From assembly GCA_002395605.1 (NCBI GenBank), contig DGXO01000008.1:6472-59567 (forward strand): a DNA stretch of 53,096 nucleotides. The letters run 5' to 3'. A program made the position numbers and the translations under genes. The stretch is from Bacteroidales bacterium UBA4230 (GTDB lineage Bacteria > Bacteroidota > Bacteroidia > Bacteroidales > UBA932). The notes under the pieces are model-generated. The model ran no database searches. It was not told the origin of the DNA and saw only the letters and a list, made by a program, of their open reading frames with translations. Below are positions 48,112 through 53,096 of this stretch, one piece after another (positions within the stretch are counted from its first letter, which is position 1; the number at the start of each line of letters is the position of its first letter).

Positions 48112-50390
48112 TGAGTTACAAAAGGACCTTAGTGACTTGCGCACTCCCCTACGCCAACGGCCCGGTGCATATCGGCCACCTTGCAGGAGCATATATTCCC
48201 GGAGACATCTTTGTCCGCTATCTTAGGATGCGCGGAGAAGACGTCCTCTTCATCTGCGGATCAGACGAACACGGCGTTCCCATCACCATCAAGGCAAGGG
48301 AGCAGGGTGTTACTCCACAGGACATCGTGGACAAGTACCATCGTGTAATGAAGGACGCTTTCACCGGCCTTGGAATTAACTTTGACATATATTCCCGCAC
48401 ATCGTCTGAGGTTCATGCCCAAAATGCCGCGGAGTTTTTCCGCAAGCTCTATGACCAGGATGACTTCATTACCAAGGAGTCTGAGCAGCTCTACGACGAG
48501 CAGGCGCGCATGTTCCTCACAGACCGCCTCATAGAGGGCACCTGCCCTAAGTGCGGCAATCCCCACGCCTACGGAGACCAGTGCGAGAACTGCGGCTGCA
48601 CCCTGAGCCCGGAAGAGCTCCTGAACCCCAAATCCAAGCTCAGCGGCTCCACCCCCGTAAAGAAGAAGACCAAGCACTGGTACCTGCCCCTTGACAAGTA
48701 CGAGCCCTGGCTCCGTGACTGGATCCTGGAGCAGCACAAGGAGTGGAAAACCAACGTTTACGGCCAGTGCAAGAGCTGGTTGGACGGCGGCCTGCAGCCC
48801 CGCGCCGTCACCCGTGACCTGGACTGGGGCGTTCCCGTTCCGGTAGATGGTGCCGAAGGCAAGGTGCTGTATGTGTGGTTCGACGCCCCCATCGGCTATA
48901 TTTCAAACACCAAGGAGCTTCTCCCGGAGAGCTGGGAAAAGTGGTGGAAGGACCCCGAGACCCGCCTGGTGCATTTCATCGGCAAGGACAACATTGTATT
49001 CCACTGCATTGTATTCCCCTCAATGTTAAAGGCTTACGGAGACTATGTGCTTCCGGACAACGTGCCTTCCAACGAGTTCCTGAACCTTGAAGGAGACAAG
49101 ATTTCAACTTCCCGCAACTGGGCGGTTTGGGTGAATGAATATGAGGAGCAGTTCCCGGGCTGCGAGGACGTGATGAGGTATGTCCTTACCGCAAACGCCC
49201 CCGAAACCAAGGACAACGACTTCACCTGGAAGGATTTCCAGGCCCGCAACAACTCTGAGCTTCTTGCCGTCTTCGGCAACTTCGTGAACCGCGCCGTGGT
49301 TCTCACCCACAAGTATTTCGGCGGTGCAGTGCCCGAGAACAGGAAACCGGAGGCCGTTGACGCAGAGACGCTTGAGGCCCTGAAGCCCTGCCGTGAAGCT
49401 CTTGAAAAGAATATCGAGACCTTCCACTTCAGGGAGGCCCTGAAGGAGGCTATGAACATGGCACGCATCGGCAACAAATACATCTCCGACATGGAGCCCT
49501 GGAAGGTTGCCAAAGAAGATATGGACCGCTGCGCCAGCATCCTCTACACCTGCCTCCAGATATGCGCAGACCTTGCAATCGCCTTTGAGCCGTTCACTCC
49601 GTTCAGCGCCCAGAAGCTTCGCGACATCCTGCGGGTTGGCGTGAACGCCGGCCACGACTACCGCTCCGGCGAAGGAAAGCCCACCGTGAACTTCTACAAG
49701 GAGGGTGAAGGCAAGGCCGTGCACACCGTGTCGGTCGGAGGCAGTAGTGTCCAAATCGCCTCCGCTGACGCTCCGGCCCCTCCCATCGCAAGCGATGGGC
49801 CCCTCCCTCTTACACGGCCGAGGGTGGCCATGGATTTGGACACCACTGCCTCCGACCTTGTGCTATGCTGGGACATGCTGGGGAACGCCGAACTCCTTCC
49901 TGCAGGGCATCAGCTTGGAGAGGCGGTGCTGCTGTTCAGAAAGATCGAGGACGCAGAGATCGAGGCCCAGATTGCGCGTCTTGAGGCCATCAAGAAGGCC
50001 CGCCTGGAGGCCGAAGCCGCAAAGGCTGCCGCCGAGGCCGCCAAGAAGATTGAGCCCCAGAAGCCCGAGGTTACCTTCGACGATTTCGGCGCAATGGATA
50101 TCCGTACTGCAACGGTACTTGCCGCAGAACGCGTTCCCAAGACGGACAAACTCCTGAAACTCACAATTGACACCGGCATTGACCAGCGCACAATTGTTTC
50201 CGGCATCGCAGAGTATTACAGCCCCGAAGAGATGCTTGGAAAGCAGATCTGCATCCTTGCAAACCTTGCCCCGCGCGTAATCCGCGGCATTGAGTCAAAG
50301 GGAATGATCCTCATGGCCAAGCAGGGAGACGGCAAAATGCGCTTCATCACCCCCCAGGAGGCCGTTGTCAACGGGGCTCAGATAGGTTAA
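48111..50390 (+). CDS. metG: Methionyl-tRNA synthetase with tRNA-binding domain and repeat-encoded expansion
   Basis: 759 residues; related enzymes of Bacteroidota are about 680. The class I core has the HIGH-type signature YANGPVHIGHLAGAYIPGDI, a zinc knuckle (CPKCGNPHAYGDQCENCG) and the KMSKS-type GDKISTSRN. The helical anticodon-binding domain runs to about 505. The C-terminal EMAP/Trbp111-like tRNA-binding domain starts about 645 (FDDFGAMDIRTATVLAAERV). Residues about 506-584, between KLRDIL and the LLPAGHQL region, are extra and include the inverted repeat at 49733-49857. The KKIEPQKPEV linker before the tRNA-binding domain is normal. The 3' end overlaps miaA (other strand) by 23 bp. Confidence 0.95.
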   Translation: MSYKRTLVTCALPYANGPVHIGHLAGAYIPGDIFVRYLRMRGEDVLFICGSDEHGVPITIKAREQGVTPQDIVDKYHRVMKDAFTGLGINFDIYSRTSSEVHAQNAAEFFRKLYDQDDFITKESEQLYDEQARMFLTDRLIEGTCPKCGNPHAYGDQCENCGCTLSPEELLNPKSKLSGSTPVKKKTKHWYLPLDKYEPWLRDWILEQHKEWKTNVYGQCKSWLDGGLQPRAVTRDLDWGVPVPVDGAEGKVLYVWFDAPIGYISNTKELLPESWEKWWKDPETRLVHFIGKDNIVFHCIVFPSMLKAYGDYVLPDNVPSNEFLNLEGDKISTSRNWAVWVNEYEEQFPGCEDVMRYVLTANAPETKDNDFTWKDFQARNNSELLAVFGNFVNRAVVLTHKYFGGAVPENRKPEAVDAETLEALKPCREALEKNIETFHFREALKEAMNMARIGNKYISDMEPWKVAKEDMDRCASILYTCLQICADLAIAFEPFTPFSAQKLRDILRVGVNAGHDYRSGEGKPTVNFYKEGEGKAVHTVSVGGSSVQIASADAPAPPIASDGPLPLTRPRVAMDLDTTASDLVLCWDMLGNAELLPAGHQLGEAVLLFRKIEDAEIEAQIARLEAIKKARLEAEAAKAAAEAAKKIEPQKPEVTFDDFGAMDIRTATVLAAERVPKTDKLLKLTIDTGIDQRTIVSGIAEYYSPEEMLGKQICILANLAPRVIRGIESKGMILMAKQGDGKMRFITPQEAVVNGAQIG
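49733..49857. repeat. 25-bp inverted repeat with a nested hairpin inside metG
   Basis: The arms 49733-49757 (starts GGTCGGAGGCAG) and 49833-49857 (ends CTGCCTCCGACC) pair over 25 bp with one mismatch. Within the 75-bp loop CCCATCGC and GCGATGGG form a second hairpin (near 49782-49799). The whole lies within the extra ~79 residues of MetG. Confidence 0.9.
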
Positions 50391-51240
50391 TCCACTTTAT
50401 GGCCTGGTCCCGGCGCCACCATGTAAGTTGGCGCTTGGCATAGTGCCGGGTGTTTACCTGGATACGCCGCACTGCCTCATCGCGGTCGAATTCGCCGTCG
50501 AAGTACTGGAACAATTCCTTGTAGCCCACAGTCTGGAGGGCAGGAAGCTCACGATAAGGGAGCATGCGGCGGGCTTCGGCCTCAAGGCCGCGGCGCATCA
50601 TCTGGAGAACCCTTGCGTTTATGCGCTCATAAAGCTCTTCCCTGGGCCTCTCAAGGCCGATTTTCACTATCTCGAAGTCCCTTTCCTTGAAGCCACGGGT
50701 TTTGAAGGAGGAAAACGGCTGTCCGGTGTACATGCTCACCTCAAGGGCACGGATTACCCTCTGGCCGTTGGAGAGGTCGAGTTCCTCATAGGACACAGGG
50801 TCCAGTTCCTTCAGCTGCGACGCCAGTGACTCCACGCCGTCTTCCCTCAGGCACTCCATAAGGTGCTGCCGAAGCTGGAGCGGAACTTCCGGGAAGTCGT
50901 CCAGGCCATAGCAGAAGGCATCTATGTACATCATTGAGCCGCCGCACATTACAAGGATTTCGTGGCCCTTGTCAAAAAGCCTGTTCACCAATTCAAGGGC
51001 TTCGGCCTCATAGATTCCGGCGGTGTAGTTGCGGGAAATGGGGATTGAGCGCGTGAAATAATGCCGGACCCTGGCCATGTCCCTTCTGGAAGGGGCGGCC
51101 GTGCCTATGCAAAGCTCTTTGTAAATCTGGCGGGAGTCGCAGCCAATGACGGGTGAACCAACTTCCAGGGCACGCTCAATTGCGTAGGCCGATTTGCCTA
51201 CGCCGGTGGGGCCGAGTATGATTTCAACCCGCCGTGGCAC
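50368..51240 (-). CDS. miaA: tRNA dimethylallyltransferase
   Basis: 290 residues. The P-loop is IILGPTGVGKSAYAIERAL; the substrate-binding motif is VIGCDSRQIYKELCIGTAAP; YDDFPEVPLQLRQ-like GLDDFPEVPLQLRQHLMECL, DLSNGQRVIRALEV and QTVGYKELFQYFDGEFDRDE follow. The C-terminal block VNTRHYAKRQLTWWRRD is diagnostic. MiaA adds an isopentenyl group to A37 of tRNAs that read codons starting with U. It is transcribed after the PRiA4b-like gene, whose stop overlaps its start by 1 bp, and it converges with metG. Confidence 0.95.
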   Translation of the reverse strand: MPRRVEIILGPTGVGKSAYAIERALEVGSPVIGCDSRQIYKELCIGTAAPSRRDMARVRHYFTRSIPISRNYTAGIYEAEALELVNRLFDKGHEILVMCGGSMMYIDAFCYGLDDFPEVPLQLRQHLMECLREDGVESLASQLKELDPVSYEELDLSNGQRVIRALEVSMYTGQPFSSFKTRGFKERDFEIVKIGLERPREELYERINARVLQMMRRGLEAEARRMLPYRELPALQTVGYKELFQYFDGEFDRDEAVRRIQVNTRHYAKRQLTWWRRDQAIKWINLSEPR

Positions 51241-51782
51241 TACTCGTTTTCGTCGTAGATTTCCTGGCCGTCTTCGTCTTCCGGCTCATCATCATCGTCG
51301 TCATCATCGAAGTCTTCGTCGTCATCGTCGTCCGGTTCTTCCCCGGGGAGATAACGCTGACGCTCAGGGAGGTCTTCGTAGGCCACATAGCCGTTTTCGA
51401 ACTCGATGGGGTTGGGGCCCTTGGATTCCTTGAGCACAATCCCGGACACTTTTTCGCCTTCGGCCTCACCTTCTATTGTAAGGATGACGCTTTTACGGTT
51501 GGTGACGTCGTAGAAGTACACCATGGAGTCTGTGCCGGCCTTTACGGCGTCTTCCAGGGAAACGCGGTCTACGGTGCCGCTGCCAAGGTCGAAGAGGCCG
51601 TAGCGGGCAACTACGCCGCCTGTAACGTCCAGGGCCTTGAACATGATAATCTGATCCTGCGCAAACTCAAGGTCACTGCGCAGCTGCTTGTGAATGTCAT
51701 ACAGGGTTGTAGCGCCGCTGATGAAGTATAATCTGAAAAATCCCTTGATACCGGCAAGGGTTACACGTACTCTAAAAACCAT
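51240..51782 (-). CDS. PRiA4b ORF-3-like protein with an acidic tail
   Basis: 180 residues from the ATG at 51782; a TTG two codons earlier is possible but would fall in the -7 box region. The N-terminal ~150 residues have the pattern of the plasmid pRiA4b ORF-3/IS1096 TnpR-like fold (VFRVRVTLAGIKGFFRLYFI, TTLYDIHKQLRSDLEFAQDQ, DSMVYFYDVTNRKSVILTIE). The last ~35 residues are almost only Asp and Glu. Such proteins are widespread in Bacteroidota, usually stand-alone chromosomal genes, and their function is unknown. It precedes miaA with a 1-bp overlap and is divergent from the IMPACT-family gene. Confidence 0.8.
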   Translation of the reverse strand: MVFRVRVTLAGIKGFFRLYFISGATTLYDIHKQLRSDLEFAQDQIIMFKALDVTGGVVARYGLFDLGSGTVDRVSLEDAVKAGTDSMVYFYDVTNRKSVILTIEGEAEGEKVSGIVLKESKGPNPIEFENGYVAYEDLPERQRYLPGEEPDDDDDEDFDDDDDDDEPEDEDGQEIYDENE

Positions 51783-51785
51783 ACC

Positions 51786-51819
51786 CAAAGATAGCGCTTT
51801 TTATTGGTTTCATTGCAAA
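51786..51819 (-). promoter_or_regulatory. Promoter of the PRiA4b-like gene and miaA
   Basis: On the minus strand TATCTTTG (51793-51786) ends 3 bp before the ATG; TTTG (51819-51816) stands 22 bp upstream, slightly more than usual. The mRNA would be leaderless. Confidence 0.6.
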
Positions 51820-51843
51820 TTATCTCAAAAAACATTACTTTTG
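51812..51843 (+). promoter_or_regulatory. Promoter of the IMPACT-family gene
   Basis: ATTG at 51812-51815, a 20-bp spacer and TACTTTTG at 51836-51843 fit the consensus with one mismatch. It overlaps the promoter of the divergent PRiA4b-like gene and decides the GTG start at 51850. Confidence 0.6.
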
Positions 51844-51849
51844 AGGAAA

Positions 51850-52449
51850 GTGGCAATTGAAGACACATACAGGTCCATTGAAGGAGAGTCCAAAGGGCTC
51901 TTCAAGGACAATGGTTCCCGGTTCATCGCCCTGGCTTTTCCCGTAGAGACGGAAGAAGCTGTAAAGGAGATTGTTGCCGGGCTCCGGAAGGAGTACCACG
52001 ACGCCAGGCATCACTGCTACGCATACCGGCTGGGCCTCAAAGGTGATGTCTGGAGGGCATCGGACGACGGAGAGCCGTCCGGCAGCGCAGGGCGGCCCAT
52101 CCTGGGGCAGATAGACTCCATGGGCCTCTCCGACATCCTTGTGGTGGTGGTGAGGTATTTCGGCGGCATCAAACTGGGCATACCGGGGCTTATCCGCGCC
52201 TACAAGACCTCAACTTCAGACGCCCTTACAAATGCTTCGGTTATCACAAAGGTTGCCGGGGTGAATTACCGCCTCACCTTCGATTACCTTAGCATGAACG
52301 CAGTCATGAAAGTGCTCAAGGACATGGACATACCGCAAAGCGCCCAGGATTTTTCGGCACAGTGCTCCATGAATGTGAGGGTGCGGCTTTCACAGGATGA
52401 AATTTTTAGAGAAAAGATAAAAGATGTGGCCGAATTGAAAGAGTTATAG
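51850..52449 (+). CDS. IMPACT/YigZ-family protein
   Basis: 199 residues from a GTG at 51850. The frame is open from 51694, but that part is antisense to the neighbour and carries the promoter; homologs begin shortly before the conserved DTYRSIEGESKGLFKDNGSR. The family motifs are HHCYAYRLG, RASDDGEPSGSAGRPILGQI and VVVVRYFGGIKLGIPGLIRA. The C-terminal ~65 residues are the second, ferredoxin-like domain (DUF1949). IMPACT proteins are tied to translation control in eukaryotes; the bacterial role is not established. Confidence 0.92.
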   Translation: MAIEDTYRSIEGESKGLFKDNGSRFIALAFPVETEEAVKEIVAGLRKEYHDARHHCYAYRLGLKGDVWRASDDGEPSGSAGRPILGQIDSMGLSDILVVVVRYFGGIKLGIPGLIRAYKTSTSDALTNASVITKVAGVNYRLTFDYLSMNAVMKVLKDMDIPQSAQDFSAQCSMNVRVRLSQDEIFREKIKDVAELKEL

Positions 52450-52469
52450 GTTTTCACAATAATAATTCG

Positions 52470-52477
52470 TAACTTTC
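52470..52477 (+). promoter_or_regulatory. Possible -7 box of serC
   Basis: TAACTTTC differs from TAnnTTTG at the last base. It lies 37 bp before the serC ATG. Confidence 0.35.
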
Positions 52478-52514
52478 GGCCCACAATAACATAAAATTAT
52501 TAACCCAGAATATC

Positions 52515-53096
52515 ATGTCTAAAAAAGTTCATGTTTTCAATGCTGGCCCCTGCCTTCTCCCGCAGGTTGCCATAGACAAGGCCATTGAGGCTCTCAAGGA
52601 TTTCAGCGGCACCGGAATAAGCCTTATCTCCATCTCCCACCGCACCAAGGAATGGGACGCCGTAATGGATGAGACCCGTGCCCTATGGAAGGAACTCCTC
52701 CACATCCCGGATACCCATGAAGTGGTGTTCCTTGGCGGCGGAGCCTCCCTGCAGTTCCTCTATGTGGCAATGAACTACCTTGAGAAGAAGGCCGCATACC
52801 TTGACACCGGCGTATGGGCGCACAAGGCCCTTGTAGAGGCCCAGGGCATTGGAGAGGCCTACGCAATCGCCTGCTCCAAGGACAAGAACTACACCTATAT
52901 CCCCAAGGGATTCGAGGTTCCGGCCGATTTAGACTACCTCCACATCACCACCAACAACACCATCTACGGAACGGAAATTAAAGAAGACCTTGACGTCCCC
53001 TGCCCCCTTATCGCTGATATGTCGTCGGACATCATGTCCCGCCCCGTGGACGTTTCCAAGTATGACCTTATTTATGGCGGCGCCCAGAAGAACGTG
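52515..53096 (+). CDS. serC: Phosphoserine aminotransferase (partial, C-terminus beyond right edge)
   Basis: The first 194 residues are visible, from the ATG at 52515 to the window edge; the full protein is about 355. The start VHVFNAGPCLLPQVAIDKAI, the segment ISLISISHRTKEWDAVMDET, VVFLGGGASLQFLYVAMNYL and ADMSSDIMSRPVDVSKYDLI are typical of SerC, and the pyridoxal-phosphate Lys is in YGGAQKNV at the very end. The enzyme converts 3-phosphohydroxypyruvate to phosphoserine in serine synthesis. A serA-type gene would be expected next, outside the window. Confidence 0.95.
   Translation, partial: MSKKVHVFNAGPCLLPQVAIDKAIEALKDFSGTGISLISISHRTKEWDAVMDETRALWKELLHIPDTHEVVFLGGGASLQFLYVAMNYLEKKAAYLDTGVWAHKALVEAQGIGEAYAIACSKDKNYTYIPKGFEVPADLDYLHITTNNTIYGTEIKEDLDVPCPLIADMSSDIMSRPVDVSKYDLIYGGAQKNV

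Noticed and set aside
51240..51782. Insertion sequence, because of similarity to the IS1096 TnpR-like fold
   Set aside because: No transposase, no inverted ends and no target duplication; related chromosomal genes are common in the phylum.
1..53096. tRNA, rRNA or known riboswitch
   Set aside because: No stretch with the conserved tRNA TPsiC arm words or rRNA sequence was recognised, and leaders are mostly too short for riboswitches; a covariance-model search would be needed to exclude small RNAs.

Overview
The window looks like chromosomal DNA of a Bacteroidota member, most likely an uncultured gut or rumen Bacteroidales of moderate to high G+C. The evidence is two polysaccharide-utilization loci with SusC/SusD-type genes, many lipoprotein signal peptides, promoters of the Bacteroidota form TTTG-N19-20-TAnnTTTG, little visible Shine-Dalgarno sequence, and typical family members (732-residue RecQ, DUF3127, PRiA4b ORF-3-like protein). 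A genus cannot be fixed from the sequence alone. No rRNA, tRNA or CRISPR array was seen.

Layout. 1-8034 (minus strand): a pectin locus transcribed leftward as GH28, CE12-CE8 fusion, GH105, PL1, then a SusC receptor cut by the left edge. 8035-8261: a divergent control region with two palindromic LacI-type sites. 8262-10947: lacI, KDG kinase and KDPG aldolase, the cytoplasmic end of pectin catabolism. 10999-13407: queA and dprA. 13408-15342: an accessory island with a RAYT-type (REP-associated tyrosine) transposase gene between 202-bp direct repeats built of the 11-bp palindrome GGACCTGGTCC, followed by a 30-bp tandem repeat. 15343-19198: a PAS protein, an unknown membrane lipoprotein, tatD and ansA. 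19295-21621: an ExbB/ExbD-type energizing operon. 21888-22331: a small HTH-like protein. 22337-37224: a ribose/nucleoside-type locus (divergent lacI; ribokinase, transporter, SusC, SusD, three tandem ADP-ribosylglycohydrolase-fold lipoproteins, an esterase and a small lipoprotein). 37329-53096: housekeeping genes asnS, udk, a TonB-like gene, an M16 peptidase, recQ, an FKBP isomerase, DUF3127, dnaG, metG, miaA, a PRiA4b-like gene, an IMPACT-family gene and serC (cut by the right edge).

The most striking pattern is that palindromic or tandem repeat elements lie in frame inside otherwise conserved genes. In tatD the insert is a diverged copy of the repeat unit that flanks the RAYT gene about 2.3 kb away. 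In dprA it is four 21-nt units; in dnaG a cluster of four hairpins in the linker before the helicase-binding domain; in metG a ~79-residue expansion with 25-bp inverted arms; in the GH105 gene a nine-residue CHSERSEES insert; in the M16 peptidase a perfect 21-bp inverted repeat. All keep the reading frame. This resembles the protein-coding palindromic elements known from Rickettsia, and here at least one element type has a candidate mobilizing enzyme next door.

How the genes work together. The pectin enzymes demethylate, deacetylate and cut pectin outside the cytoplasm, GH105 removes unsaturated uronate, and KdgK and Eda channel KDG to pyruvate and glyceraldehyde-3-phosphate; the shared control region suggests joint regulation. 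The second locus would import ribose-containing molecules, release ribose through the ADP-ribosylglycohydrolase-fold proteins and the esterase, and phosphorylate it with RbsK.
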